Shown here: positions 1 to 11,907 of the stretch, piece after piece | Layout: the number at the start of each line of letters is the position of its first letter | Position numbering within the stretch: the first letter of the stretch is position 1 | Assembly (NCBI RefSeq): GCF_050003625.1 | Contig: NC_134397.1 | Span: 67,182,669 to 67,246,668 of the forward strand | DNA length: 64,000 nucleotides | Direction: 5' to 3' | Origin: Haematobia irritans | Lineage: Eukaryota > Arthropoda > Insecta > Diptera > Muscidae | Program-made: the position numbers and the translations under genes | Notes under the pieces: model-generated | Told to the model about the DNA's origin: nothing | The model's database searches: none | The model's input: only the letters and a program-made list of their open reading frames with translations

Positions 1-718
1 ATTTTCCTCCAATTGACTAGATAGATTCCACAGAGAATATATTTAATATGATATTTAAGTGTGTCAAGTTTGATCGAATTTGGTGCAGATTTAGACAAAG
101 CCTCCATATATTCGTTCTTCTGGTTTATAAAATTTTGGCCAAAATTCTCACACTTTACACAAAATTCTGTGATGATTTCCCCATATCTTAGTCATATCCT
201 ACACACTGTAATGCCAGACTTTCCACAGAACGGTTGAGTTTTAAATAAGGTCGCCCGACTTGACCAAATAATATATCACAACCCACACTTGACCATATAT
301 CTTGGCGGGATCTAACCAATATCCTTGTAAAATCGCCACTGCTAAGTAGCAAAAATTGTAAATATTAGTCAAATTGTCCTATATCTCGAATATATAAGTA
401 TCGCCTGATAAATCATTAATGCTCTTTTGTACAATTGCATTAAAATTTCTCTCGCTTCATATTTCCCATATTTATACCCTCCACCACTACTGTGGTAACG
501 CCAACCAACGCCGATTTAAATTTTAATTCTAGAGAGTTTGTAGAAGTACAAAAAATTGTCTCCATTATAGGTATTTGTATCTGGAAATGCAAACTTTTAT
601 ATAGCTCCCAACAAATTTGAAATAGTTGAGATGGTAACACAAATGTTGGTCTACATATGTTAGTGGTGAAGGGTATAATATAGTCGGCCCCTCCCGACTT
701 TAGACTTTACTTACTTGT
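1..718 (-). mobile_element. Family A DINE-like element, 5' part, cut by window edge
   Basis: Reverse-orientation family A element. Its 5' end lies at the right: GTAAAGTCTAAAGTCGGG read on the minus strand, with the GTCGG..CCGAC hairpin at about 680-700 and the sub-terminal motif GTGGTGAAGGGTATAA at 663-680. The body holds the usual Dipteran spacer text (ATATATTCGTTCTTC, AAATTTGTTGGGAGC on the minus strand). No reading frame of interest. The 3' end is outside the window. Confidence 0.75.
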
Positions 719-740
719 TTTTTTTCTTTACTTTTAATTC

Positions 741-945
741 ATTTTTTCTTATATGGGAGGGTGTAATTTTGTGAGTTGTAGCTCAAAAGTATACAAGGAC
801 ATCAAATTTCCCTGTTTTTAACAATGCTTTGTGGAAATCTCAAAACATGGAGTATAATTTAGGTCAATTTTCGCGTGACGTAGTTCATTCTTGCTATAAA
901 ATATTTTACTTTTATTTCAGTGTTTCTAATCAGTAGTTTATCCTA
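741..945. mobile_element. MITE-like repeat N, copy 1 (degenerate)
   Basis: About 200 bp alignable by eye to 56706-57032: both share the order TTTCCCTG/TTTTCCTG, GTTTTTAACAA, GTGGAAATCTCA, TCAATTTTCG, GTAGTTCA and CCTATAAAA/GCTATAAAA. The second copy has short inverted ends (CACAGAAAAAA / TTTTTTCGGTGTG); here the ends are eroded. Probably a non-autonomous DNA transposon; the superfamily is not assignable. Confidence 0.5.
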
Positions 946-1478
946 CAAAGGCAGTTAATGTGGAAATACGAAAAAGTTGTCTCCTTGTCAGTTTGAAACG
1001 CAGTGCTAATTTTCTCTATAACTTAAACAGTAATGGAAAGCTACTAAATAAAGATCAAATCATTAAATGTTTAAAATCTATATTTCTCGTATACATTTTG
1101 TACAATAACTAGTCAGTGTAGAAGTGCATCGGAAATGAATCGTTTGTTTAGGCTCACCCTGTCAACCCAAAACATGTGCGCAATGCTTTCATATCTCAAT
1201 TTGTATACGCTGGTTATATGTTGCTGACTTACAGGTCTACTTCAGTGTAAAACTTTTGTGTACGATGTAGGGAAATAACCTTGAAGGCTTATTAAAATCT
1301 ATGAATCCTCGAATTTGCATCCCTTTAAAAGTGTCTTAATGTTTGTCTAATATTAGAGCAATTATTTGAAAACTAAATTTACAAGCAGCGTTGCTACTGA
1401 ATCCCATTATATACAAATGCCAAGAAAACAAAGAGTTTTTACCCAGATATTGTAATATAGGGAACTAATTAAAATTAA
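946..1478. other. No recognisable feature
   Basis: AT-rich DNA without a long open frame, repeat unit or RNA gene that I can see. It separates two family A elements and may be old repeat remnant. Confidence 0.5.
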
Positions 1479-2094
1479 AACAAGTAAGGAAAGTCTAAAG
1501 TCGGGCGGAACCGACTATATTATACCCTGCACCACTTTGTACATCTATACATTTTAGATACCATCTCAAACTCTTAAAATTTCTTGGATGCTATATACAA
1601 AAGTTTATGTTCTCATATACATATATTTAAATCTAAACCGACGGGAAAAGATGTTTTTAGACTTCTACGAAATCTCTAGACTTAAATTAAATCGGATAAT
1701 GCCCTGGGACAGAGCACAATATTAGTAAAAAATATGTGAAATAAATTAAATCAAACGCCATAGCAAAAGTGCATATATGGGATGGGTTTTTGCCTACAAC
1801 TACATATGAACTATATCTATGTTACATATGACCGGATTTCAACCAAATTTGACACGGACAGTTAGAATGTTAATTCTACTCTGTGGTCATATGACTGTAA
1901 TATGGGAGCTATATCAAAATCTGAACCGATTTGAACTAAATTCAGCACCCGCAGTTAGATTGTTAATTTGACTCCTAACTTTCATGTAAATCGGAGCAAA
2001 ACTATAGCCTCAGTGGCACAGTTGACAAAGTTGGTAGAATTCTACCAAAAATAGTAGACTTTTTACTATTTGGTCGATTGGTAGAATTCTCTCC

Positions 2095-3745
2095 AACTAA
2101 GAGATGCTTCACAAATTTTCCATAGAAATAAAATGTTGACAATAGTTTCCATAGAAATACACTTTTGACAATAGTTCCCATAGAAATAAAATTTTGACAA
2201 AATTTTCTATAGCAATGAAATTTTCACAAAATTTTCTATAGAAGTAAAATTTTGATAAAAATTGCTATAAAAACAAAATTTTGACAAAATTTTCTATAGA
2301 TATAAAATTTTGAAAAAGAATTCTATTGAAATAAAATTTTGACAACATTTTCTATAGAAGTAAAATTTTGAAATAATTTTCTACAATAATAAAATTTTGA
2401 CAAAATTTTCTATTGAAGTAACATTTTGAGAAAATATTCTATAAAAACAAAATTTTGCAAAATTTTCTATAAAAATAACATTTTGCTAAATTTTCTATAG
2501 AAATACAATTTTGACAATGAATTCTACAGAAGTAAAATTTTGAAATAATTTTCTATAGTAATAAAATTTTAACAATTTGTATAGCAATAAATTTTTGACA
2601 AAATTAATTATAGAAATAAAATTTTGAAATTTTTTTGTATAGAAATAAAATTTTTACAATATTTTCTATAGAAATAAAATTTTTACAAAATTTTCTATAG
2701 AAATAAAATTTTGAATTTTTTTCTCTATAGAAATAAAACTTTGACACAAATTTCTATAGAAATTAAAATTTTTATAAATTTTCTACACAAATAAAATTTT
2801 GAAAAAATTTTCTATAGAAGTAAAATTTTGACAAAAATTTCTATAGAACTAAAATTTGACAAAATTTTCTATGGAAATAAAATTTTGACAAAATTTTCTA
2901 TAGAAATATAATTTAGATAAAATTTTCTATACAAATAAAATTTTGAAAAACATTTGATAGAAATAAAATTTAGAAAAAAAAAATCAATATAAATAAAAAT
3001 TTATCTAAATTTTCTACACAAATAAAATTTTGACAAAAAATTCTATAGAACTAAAATTTGACAAAAATTTCTATAGAACTAAAATTTGACAAAATTTTCT
3101 ATAGAAATAAATTTTGAAAAATTTTCTATAGAAATAAAATTATATTTGTTGTTTTGATCTCAGCTTAAAAACCATTGCGTTGACTAAACTACAAGAGTAG
3201 CTTAACCAACAGAGGAAAAGAATGTTTGTAAAATTTATTTAGGCAAAGCCCTATAGACTGCAAGATGGTTGGATGGACGCACGTTTCGGAATTACCACAT
3301 TCCTCATCAGCATCCTCTACTTGCAGCAAAACTATCAACCAATTATCAGAATAAAGTCGGGTAGTTCATTAAACCCAAAGTGAACCACACTTGAACCTTC
3401 CGAAAAAATTTTGACAAAATTTTCCATAGAAATAAAATCTAGACAAAATTTTCTATAGAAATAACATTTTGAAAAAAATTTCTTTAGAATAAAATTTAAA
3501 AAAAAAAAAATTCTATAGAAAAAAATGTCGACAAAATTTTCTATAGAAATAAAATTTTGACAAAATTTTCTACAGCAATAAAATTTTAACCAAAATTTCT
3601 ATACAAATAAAATTTTGATAAAATTTTCTATAGACATAAAATTTTGACAAAATTTTCTATAAAAATAAAATGTTGGACAAAATTTTGCATAGAAATAAAA
3701 TTTTGAGAAAATTTTCTATAGAAATAAAATTTTGACATAATTGTT
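2095..3745 (+). repeat. 29-bp minisatellite array (interrupted)
   Basis: Dozens of units of about 29 bp, consensus built from the perfect dyad TTTCTATAGAAA followed by TAAAATTTTGACAAAAT. Units vary by substitutions and 1-3 base indels. The array is interrupted at 3148-3404 by unrelated sequence. The unit lacks stops in some frames, giving spurious peptides rich in Phe, Tyr, Ile and Lys. Confidence 0.9.
3148..3404. other. Unidentified 257-bp insertion within the minisatellite
   Basis: Abruptly different, more GC-balanced sequence (contains GATGGTTGGATGGACGCACG and CCTCATCAGCATCCTC) flanked on both sides by the 29-bp repeat. It has no second copy in this window. It looks like a transposon or retroelement fragment that I do not recognise; no clear target duplication could be read. 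Confidence 0.45.
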
Positions 3746-4138
3746 TTGGTAGTGTTTGGTATAATTTTGGTAGATTTGTTTTGGCTCGAGTGGCAATCGT
3801 GCTCAGTGGTCATATTAGTGTAAATCGGGCGAAGGATATATGTATATGGGAACTATAATGTAGCGCCCACAGTAAGAATGATAATTCTACTCTCTGTGCA
3901 AAGTTTCACGTAAATCGGAGTAAAACTATGGCCTCAGTAATAATATGAATATAAATCGGGTGAAAGATATATATGGGACCTATACCTAAATGTGAACCGA
4001 TTTCTTTGCAAATAAATAGGGTTCTATTCTGACCCAAAACACTACTTGTGCCAAATTCGAAGTGGATTGGTCTGAAACTGCGACCTAGACAAAAATGTGT
4101 TCACAGACAGACGGATAGAAAAGGGCTAAAGGTTTATA

Positions 4139-4156
4139 CGGTCAAAATTTGGTCAA
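4139..4156 (+). repeat. Left terminal inverted repeat of mariner
   Basis: CGGTCAAAATTTGGTCAA, exact inverse complement of 5375-5392. Preceded by TA. Confidence 0.95.
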
Positions 4157-4255
4157 TATAAACTTGACGTATTTCTTTCAATTTTGCATTTAAAACACCT
4201 GAACACCCCTCATTTTGAAGGTGTAGATTTTGGAATTCACTCTTCAGTTGTCAAA

Positions 4256-5274
4256 ATGCCGTACAAGCAAGAAGAGCAGCGTATCAAAATTTTGCTCGCG
4301 CATCGCGAAAATCCGAGCTACCCGCACGCAAAGCTGGCAAAATCGTTAAAAGTTGCCAAATCAGCCGTTACAAATGTAATTAAAGTGTTTCGGGAACGTT
4401 TGTCGACAGCCAGGAAGTCTGTATCGGGGGGAAGTCGAAAACCGGAAGCCACTGAGACGACAAAGAGAGTTGCCGGTAGTTTCAAGCGAAACCCTAACCT
4501 CTCTCTCCGAGATGCCGCAAATAAGCTGGGTGTATCGTCTACAACCGTGCATCGAGCCAAAAAATGAGCCGGACTATCGACTTACAAGAAGGTAGTGACT
4601 CCAAATCGCGATGATAAACAAAATACGACGGCCAAAGCGCGATCGCGGAGGCTGTACACGACGATGCTGACGAAGTTTGACTGCGTGGTAATGGACGACG
4701 AAACCTACGTCAAAGCTTACTACAAGCAGCTTCCGGGACAGGAGTTTTATACGGCAAAAGGAAGGGGAAAGGTAGCAGATATTTTCAAGCACATAAAACT
4801 GTCAAAGTTCGCAAAGAAATATCTGGTTTGGCAAGCCATATGTACCTTTGGCTTGAAAAGCAGCATTTTCATAGCTTCCGAGACTGTCAACCAAGAAATT
4901 TACGTGAAAGAGTGTTTGAATAAACGTCTGCTGCCTTTCCTGAAGAAACACGGTTGTTCCTTACTGTTTTGGCCGGATTTGGCATCTTGCCATTACGGTA
5001 AAAAGGCCATGGAGTGGTACGCCGCCAACAACGTGCAGGTGGTTCCCAAGGACAAGAACCCTCCCAACACGCCAGAGCTCCGCCCAATTGACAAATACTG
5101 GGCTATTGTCAAGCGGAACCTAAGAAGACCAAAAAAACTGCTAAGGACGAGCAGCAGTTCAAGGCAAACTGGCGTTCTGCGGCGAAGAAGGTGGACAAGG
5201 TGGCTGTACAAAATCTGATGGCAGGTGTCAAGCGTGAGGCCCGGCAATTCGGATTTGGAAAACCGAAAGCCTAA
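4256..5274 (+). pseudogene. Tc1/mariner transposase, DD37E family, nonsense and frameshift mutated
   Basis: DNA cut-and-paste transposase. Start chosen at ATG 4256 (MPYKQEEQRIKILLAHR), the family-like N-terminus; an upstream in-frame ATG at 4184 is less likely. An N-terminal helix-turn-helix (KLAKSLKVAKSAVTNVIK) and a second HTH (LSLRDAANKLGVSSTTVHR) precede an in-frame TGA at 4565-4567. The catalytic region follows: DDETYVK with the first Asp at 4697-4699, and WPDLASCHY with the second Asp at 4976-4978. The third acidic position lies 37 residues later in RPIDKYW, where Asp (GAC, 5090-5092) replaces the usual Glu. Near 5120 a one-base shift moves the frame; the shifted frame continues with plausible transposase C-terminus (residues AAKKVDKVAVQNLMAGVKRE) to TAA at 5272. 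From knowledge of the family the protein is close to mosquito-type DD37E transposases. Dead gene. Confidence 0.93.
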
Positions 5275-5374
5275 CTGAATATTTTTCCTGAATTTTATAC
5301 TAATTGAACTTGAAAAAGAAATTTAATTTGATTTTTTAAAATAAACGATTTCACCGATTTACACGCATTTTCCC

Positions 5375-5392
5375 TTGACCAAATTTTGACCG
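5375..5392 (-). repeat. Right terminal inverted repeat of mariner
   Basis: TTGACCAAATTTTGACCG, exact partner of 4139-4156, followed by TA. Confidence 0.95.
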
Positions 5393-5462
5393 TATCACCC
5401 TTTATATCGACTCAGGGGCCCACCCTGAGCATAATATCCTGTTCCACAGTGTGGCGGCAAAG

Positions 5463-5900
5463 GGCAAATCTTATGTATCGCGTAGAAAGTTCTACTAAAG
5501 ACTTCATCCATAATCGAATCACTTGGGTTGTGTTAACAGTAGCCAATGTCAACTTCTTAAGATAGACTTATTGAGTCTATAAATAATTTGTACGGTTATT
5601 TTATCCGGATCCAATGAAATTTCTTCCTCCATGGGGCTCCAGAAATCAAATTTGGGTATTGGTTTATATGGGGGCTATATATAATTATGAACCGATATGG
5701 ATCAATTTTTGCATGATTAGTAAAAGTGATATACTGATATTACGTACCAACTTTAAACCGGATCGGATGAAATTTGCTCTTTCAAGAGGCTCCAAAAGCC
5801 AAGTCTGGGGATTGGTTTATATGCGGTCTACGAGTATGTAATTATGGTACGATATGAACCACATTGGACCAATTTCTGTAGGGTTTCTACGCCCATATAG
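5463..5900 (+). mobile_element. Family B DINE-like element, internal fragment
   Basis: Begins with the family B leader (AATCTTATGTATCGCGTAGA, then AATCGAATCACTTGGGTTGT) and goes into two diverged monomers (GGTTTATATGGGGGCTATAT at about 5662; GGTTTATATGCGGTCTACG at about 5813). Lacks the 5' hairpin and the 3' end. Confidence 0.7.
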
Positions 5901-6287
5901 CAAGACCGATTATATATCATTCGTAGATGATACTCCTGAATACAAATCCCTATTTATAGAATATTTTAAAGTAAACACTGCCACTTTAGGAAATATTCAT
6001 ACATATATCATCTGCGGTTTTTTTAATATCTTTGATAGAAGCTCTTGTGATGTCATTTCGCCATAGAGAATTTGTAGACAAGTATGAATGATGACAGAAT
6101 ATGATGATGATGCAAATTATTTAATTCAGATTTTGTTTACTTATGACAAAATAATAGTTTTGCAACATTTAGTTGATTTACTTACATTTTTCGAGAAATT
6201 TATTAACAAAGAAAATCTGTTACGTTAAATTCAAATGAATGAGGCAATAAATATATTTTCATATTTATTTCAGTTAATTCAAGTGAT
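5901..6287. other. No recognisable feature
   Basis: AT-rich sequence between the family B fragment and the hAT element; it continues after the hAT insertion at 8343-8448. Likely the pre-insertion host sequence. No repeat partner found in the window. Confidence 0.5.
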
Positions 6288-6304
6288 GTTTTAACCAGGG
6301 CTGT

Positions 6305-6415
6305 GGAGCCGGAGTCGAAGTCGGAGTCTTGGAGTCGGAGTCTTGGAGTCGGAGTCTGAAGATTTTGCTGGAGTCGGAGTCGGAGTCGTAAAAATTTTGC
6401 TCGACTCCGACTCCG
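6305..6415. repeat. GGAGTC hexamer block, left end of hAT
   Basis: Repeated GGAGTC with interruptions (TCGGAGTCTTGGAGTCGG), ending in the opposite orientation CGACTCCGACTCC. Such clustered subterminal motifs usually serve as transposase-binding sites in hAT elements (inference). Confidence 0.8.
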
Positions 6416-6699
6416 GCCAAACCAAATTTTTTTAAAACATTTCACATTTTTGTAACTAAGCAAGTTTTTACGCAAATTAGTTTCCATTGCGTTATTCATT
6501 CGATCAATGCACAGCATGATTTTAAATGAAAATCAACTTTCAATTACGACTATCTTTTTATGTTTCCTAGAATGTTAGACTAACAGATGGGTTGGATCGA
6601 TCCATATCAATTTATTTGAAATATTTCGAACAATCGAAATTATTTTTTTTAATTTTATTTTAATGCCATATACATATGTGGAATAGACAGAAAATTTTT

Positions 6700-7620
6700 T
6701 CAAAGTTGGTTTTTATAGAAAGTTTTGTCAACATTTTATTTCTGTAGCAAATTTTGTCAAAATTTTATTTCTATAAAAAATTTATTCAAAATTTTATTAC
6801 TATAGAAATATTTTTTTTTATAGAAAATTTAGCCAACATTTTGTTTCTATAGAATATCTTGCAAAATTTTATTTCTATAGAAAATTTTGCAAAATTTTGT
6901 TTGTTACACGAAATTTTTTTCAAAATTTTATTTCTATTGATAATTTTATTTCTATAAAAATTTAAGTCAAAATTTCATTTCTATAGAAAATTTTGCCAAA
7001 GTTTTATAGTAATAGATTTTTATATTAGAAAATTTGGCCAAAATTTTATTTCTATAGAAAATTTGGTCAAAATTTTATTTCTATAGAAAATTTTGTCAAA
7101 ATTTTATTTCTATAGAAAATTTAGTCAAAATTTTGTTTCTGTAGAATATTTTGCAGAATTTTATTTACTACACAAACATTTTTCTAAAATTTTGGTTTTT
7201 TATATAATATAATTTTTTCAAAATTTTATTTCTATAAGAAAAAATTGTAAAATTTTATTTCTATAGCAAATTTTCTCAAAATTTTTTTTTCTTACTGATG
7301 CTCACTGATATAAAAAATGTATTCAAAATTTTATTACTATAGAAATACTATTTTCTGTATAAAATTTAGTCAAAATTTTATTTCTATAGAAAATTTTGCA
7401 AAATTTTGTTTGCTACACATTCTTTTTTTAAAATTGTATTTCTATTGATAATTTTTCAAACTTTTATTTCTATAAAAAATTTTGCCAAATTTTATTTTTA
7501 TATATTTGGTCAAAATTTGATTTCTATATAAAATTTAGTAAAAATTTTGTTTCTGTAAAAAATTTTGCAAAATTTTATTTCTATATTTACTAGACAAAAA
7601 ATTTTCCAAAATTGTATGCT
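6700..7620 (-). repeat. 29-bp minisatellite array inside hAT
   Basis: Same unit as at 2095-3745 but read on the other strand (ATTTTATTTCTATAGAAAAT plus TTTGTCAAA). About thirty degenerate units, more diverged in the right half. Confidence 0.88.
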
Positions 7621-8247
7621 CACTGATTCCCACTGCTAGGTCGAAAACTTGTTGAAATGACTCAGATTTCCAAAATTTTCAATGAATGAATCATAAATGC
7701 ATTTTTGCGAAATTGTCTAAACAGTTATAAATATTTCCGAAATATTGCCCGAGATTTTGTAGAAGTCTGATTTGAGATTTTATCAAAATGTAGATCTAAA
7801 TACAAAGTTGTGCAGAGTATATAATAATAGGCCGACTTTAGACATTCCTTGCATATTTATTTTTTGTTAAAATTGTTACGTCCCATAACGTTAGATTTAA
7901 ATTTGAAGTGCATAGATTTTGTAGAAGTATATACAATGGGAATATAAACCTTTATATAGCTCGCAACAAATTTAAAGGATTTGAGATAGTATCAATAATT
8001 TTGGTCTACAAATACATATACTGTTGGTGTCTTCTCATATTATGATGGGTATTTATATCATTATTTTATTTATTAAACATTGTCCTAAATTTGAAATATG
8101 GAGTTCAATTGGCATCTAATGTTAAATTAAGACCTTTTTTTGCACACATAAATAAATACGATACTTTATATCGATCCACTTACGGTACCCCCACAATAGA
8201 ACTACAAATTAGTGGTATTAAAATGAGATTTAGTTATATTACCCGGA

Positions 8248-8320
8248 GTCGACTCCGGAGTCGGAGTCGAGTTGATGAAAAATGCTGGAGTCGGAGTCGG
8301 AGTCGAGCAAAATTGGCTCG
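8248..8320. repeat. GGAGTC hexamer block, right end of hAT
   Basis: CGGAGTCGACTCCGGAGTCG and GGAGTCGGAGTCGGAGTCGA, matching the left block. Both orientations are present. Confidence 0.8.
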
Positions 8321-8448
8321 ACTCCACAGCCCTGGTTTTAACTAAATAATTTATAGATGATCATTTAATATTTAAGTAGATAAGGGACGACTATCATGCA
8401 CTAATTTGTACATCATTACTGTAATTTCCAAATAGCTGGTTTTTATGT

Positions 8449-9556
8449 TATACCCTAAACCTCATAGTGGTCAGGGTATAATAAGTTTGATCTGCCAAAA
8501 AATGTGCCTACCAGAAATATTGATTTTAGACCCCATAAAATATATACCGATCGACTCAGAATCACCTCCTGAGTCGATCTAGCGTTTGGTGTCCGTCCGT
8601 CCGTCTGTCCATGTACTTGTTGTTCACAGGATTCCGGTCGCAATTATTAACCGATTTTGATGGAATTTGGTACAGGAAGCTTTTTGAGCACAAGGACGAA
8701 CGCTATTGAATTTGGAAGAAATCGGATCAAATTTAGATATAGCTCCCATATATATGTATCGCCCGATTTCGACAAATGGGGTCACGTTGCGCTTTGTTTC
8801 AAACGAATCGTCACCAAATTTGGCAAAAGGTAATCTTTTCCATCGCCCTTCAAGTCTGCAAAATTTCATCCAAATCGGTTCAGATTTAGATATAGCTCTC
8901 ATATATATGTATCGCACGATTTTCCAAAATTTGGACACAAAACTCTTATTTATCAACCGATCTTTCTCAAAGTTGGCTAAATGCAATCTTCTATAGCACT
9001 AACTATATTTGCAAAAAATTGGTTCAGGTTTAGCTATAGCTCCCATATATATACCACCCGATTTTTCAAAATTTTGCTATAAAACCCTTATTTATCAACC
9101 GATAGTACTAAAAGTTGGCTAAATGTAATCTTCTATAGCACTAACTGTATGTGCAAAATTTCATCGAAATCGGTTCAGATGTAGATATAGCTTCCATATA
9201 TGTATCGGCCGATTTTGAAAAATTCGCCCCTAATAACTTTATGTTTGACCATACAGGCCTCATTTCCTAACTGATCTGACTCAAATATTTCACAAGGTAA
9301 CCTTTTGTGGTATTAATCAAACTCGCAAAATATTATGCAAATTGGTTCAGATTTAGATATAGCTTCCATATAAATGCCTCACTTGTTTTTCCCAAATTTG
9401 GCCATAGTACTCTTATTTATTAACAAATGTTACTCAAATTTAAAATTTTTATGTACTAGCCGATCGTATTTTACGTACTTGTAGCTTTTCCATAAGAATA
9501 TTGATCGATTTTTACAAATTTGGATTTATTACCCACACTAATTGAGCGATTTTCTC
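8449..9556 (-). mobile_element. Family D DINE-like element, 3' two-thirds
   Basis: Minus orientation. The 3' hairpin TACCCTAAACC..GGTCAGGGTATA is at 8451-8480, then the palindrome GATCGACTCAGAATCACCTC..CTGAGTCGATC, a GTCCGTCCGTCCGTCTGTCC microsatellite (8591-8610) and diverged 153-bp monomers carrying GAACCGATT-type cores on the minus strand. The element stops at AATTGAGCGATTTTCTC where the next element begins, so it is truncated at its 5' side. Confidence 0.88.
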
Positions 9557-11907
9557 TTTTTATACCCTTCAACACTACTGTGGTACAGGGTATAATAACT
9601 TTGTGCATTTGTATGTAACGCCAAGAAGGCGTCAAGAAGGCGTTAGTATATCGATCGTCTTAGAATTAAATTCTGAGTCGATTTAGCGATGTCCGTCTGT
9701 CTGTCTGTTCATGTATTTTTGTGTGCAAAGTACAGGTCGCAGTTTAAGTCCGATCGTCTTCAAATTTGGCATAGGGAAAAAAGACAATCCTTATTGATTT
9801 TGGAAAAAATCGGTTCAGATTTAGATATAGCTGTCATATATATTTATCCCCGATCTGGCCCGATCTGGCATAATTGGCGTGTTTATCAACCGATGTTCTT
9901 CAAATTCAGTACATCTGAATATTTTATGAGTCTCGAAAAACTTTCAAAATATCAGCCAAATCGGTTCAGATTTAGATATAGCTCACATATATATCTTTCG
10001 TCCGATTTAGACTCATGTGGCAACAGAGGCCAAATTTTACTACCGATTTTCGTGAAATTTTGCACAGAGAGTGGAATTGACATTCTACCAATTCTTGGTA
10101 AATTTGATGGAAATCGGTACAGATTTAGATATAGCTCCAGTGTTTTGCCCTGACTTGCTTCAAATTTTGCACGAAAGGTACGTTTAACGTTGGCGTTATG
10201 TGTACCAAATTTGGTTAAAATCACTTCAGATTTAGATATAGCTCCCATATATATCATTCGTCCTATTTGAGCTTATATAGCCTCAAAAGCTAGAGTTTTT
10301 CCCTGAATTGCTTCAAATTTTGCACATGCAGTACGTTTAATAGTATCGGTATGTGTGCCAAATTTGCTTGAAATCGGTTCAGATTTAGATATAGCTCCCA
10401 TATATATCGGCTCAGATTTAGATATAGTTGTCATATATATTTATAACCTATCTGGTCAGAAATGACGTATATAGCAACCGAACTTCTTCCAATTTCGTAT
10501 AATCGAATATTTTGTGAGTCTCGTAAATGCAAAATATCATTCACATCGGTTCAGATTCAGATATAGCTCTCATATATAGCTTTCGCCCAATTTACCCTCC
10601 TATGGCCTCAGAGGCCAATCTTTTGTTCCGATTTACGTGAAATTTTGCACAGGGAGTAAAATTAACATTATAAATGTCCACACCGAATTTGGTTGAAATC
10701 GGTTCATAGTTAGATATAGCTCCCATATATAGCTTTCGCCTGATTTACACTCCTATGGCCCCAGAGGCCAAAGTTTTACCCCGAGTTACGTAAAATTTTG
10801 CACAGGGAGTAGAATTAACATTATAAATGTCCACACCGAATTTGGTTGAAATCGGTTCAGATTTAGATATAGCTCCCATATATAGCTTTCGCCCGATTTA
10901 CACTCCTATGACACCAGAGGTCAAATGTTTACTCCGAGTTACGTGAAATTTTGCACAGGGAGTAGAATTAACATTATGAATATGCGTACCGAATTTAGTT
11001 GAAATTGGTTCGGATTTAGATACAGCTCCCATATATATCTGTCTTCGGATTTACAGATATGACCACCGTAGATCAAAATTTTCCTCCGATTTACTTAAAC
11101 TTGTGCACAGGTATTGGAAATAACGTTTTTACTGTGCATGCCAAATTTAGTTGAAATTGGTTCAGATTTTGATATAGCTGTCATATATATCTTTCGTCCG
11201 ATACGAACTTATATGGCCCCAGAGGTCAACATTTCACGCCGATTTACTTGAAGTTTTGTACAGAGAGTTGGACTAACATTCTTGCAACACTTGCCAAATT
11301 TGGTTGAAATCGGTTCAGATTTAGATATAACTCCCATATATATCTTTCGCCCGATTTACACTTATATGACCACGGAGGCCAAAGTTTCATTTCGAAAATT
11401 TTGAAGTTTTGCACTGAGCGTTCAATTAAAAGTTTAGCAATGTGTGCCAAATTTTATCAAAGTCGGATCAGAATTAGACAAAGCCCCCATATATATGTTC
11501 TTCCGATTTTAGCAAATATGACCAAAATACCCACATATTAAGTCGAAAACTCGCAAAAATGATTCAAATTTACCTATCCTCTAATTAGTATATATCGACC
11601 TATAAATCATAAATGCAGATTTGCTAAATTTTATGCAATTTAAATATTTCGAAATATTTTTTACTAACATTGTGGTCCGTCCCGGTCATCAACCAATTTA
11701 AATTTTAAGTCCAGACATTTTGTGAAAGTTTAAAAAATTTTGTCCAAATCGGTTCATATTTAAATATTTGTACATGGGAATATAAACCTTTATATAGTTC
11801 CTAACAAATTTGAAGGTGTTAAGTGGTATCAAAAATATTGATATACGTTGTGGTGAAGGGTATAATATAGTCGGCCCCGCCCAACTGTAGACTTTCCTTA
11901 CTTGTTT
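9557..11907 (-). mobile_element. Family A DINE-like element, essentially complete (2.35 kb)
   Basis: Minus orientation. 3' hairpin TACCCTTCAACACTACTGTG..ACAGGGTATA at 9562-9595, GTCCGTCTGTCTGTCTGTTC at 9691-9710, then roughly a dozen 153-bp monomers (core GGTTCAGATTTAGATATAGC and CCCATATATATC), and the 5' motif GTGGTGAAGGGTATAATATA with the GTCGG hairpin and CTTACTTGTTT at 11850-11907. Some monomers are near identical (10640-11000), which points to local amplification. Confidence 0.9.

Larger units (their letters stand above)
1479..4138 (+). mobile_element. Family A DINE-like element, interrupted by mariner
   Basis: Starts with AAAACAAGTAAGGAAAG and the hairpin region GTCGGGCGGAACCGAC, then TATTATACCCTGCACCAC. 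The body contains family A monomer text (GGGAGCTATATCAAAATC, GAACCGATTTGAAC) at 1910-1990 and 3825-4080. Between these lies a large 29-bp repeat array. A short CACAGACAGACGG microsatellite at about 4102-4114 marks the 3' part, which is split by the mariner at 4139-5392; a diverged tail continues at 5393-5450 with TATCGACTCAGG. So it is one old element expanded by a minisatellite and then hit by a mariner. Confidence 0.7.
4139..5392 (+). mobile_element. Tc1/mariner-type transposon (DD37E group), complete but inactive
   Basis: 1254 bp bounded by exact 18-bp terminal inverted repeats CGGTCAAAATTTGGTCAA (4139-4156) and its complement (5375-5392), flanked on both sides by the TA duplication typical of Tc1/mariner elements (4137-4138 and 5393-5394). 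It encodes one transposase frame, now broken by a nonsense codon and a frameshift. It sits inside a family A DINE-like element, so it is younger than that element. Perfect TIRs suggest it could still be mobilised in trans. Confidence 0.95.
6296..8334. mobile_element. Non-autonomous hAT-type element with GGAGTC subterminal repeats
   Basis: 2039 bp with inverted ends CAGGGCTGTGGAG (6296-6308) and CTCCACAGCCCTG (8322-8334), flanked by an exact 8-bp target duplication GTTTTAAC (6288-6295 and 8335-8342), the hAT signature. Both ends carry blocks of the hexamer GGAGTC / GACTCC (about 6305-6415 and 8248-8320). The interior is filled by the 29-bp minisatellite (about 6700-7620) and has no transposase frame. 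It must be moved by a hAT transposase encoded elsewhere. Confidence 0.92.

Noticed and set aside
4318..4560. Minus-strand frames overlapping the mariner
   Set aside because: Shadows of the transposase frame.
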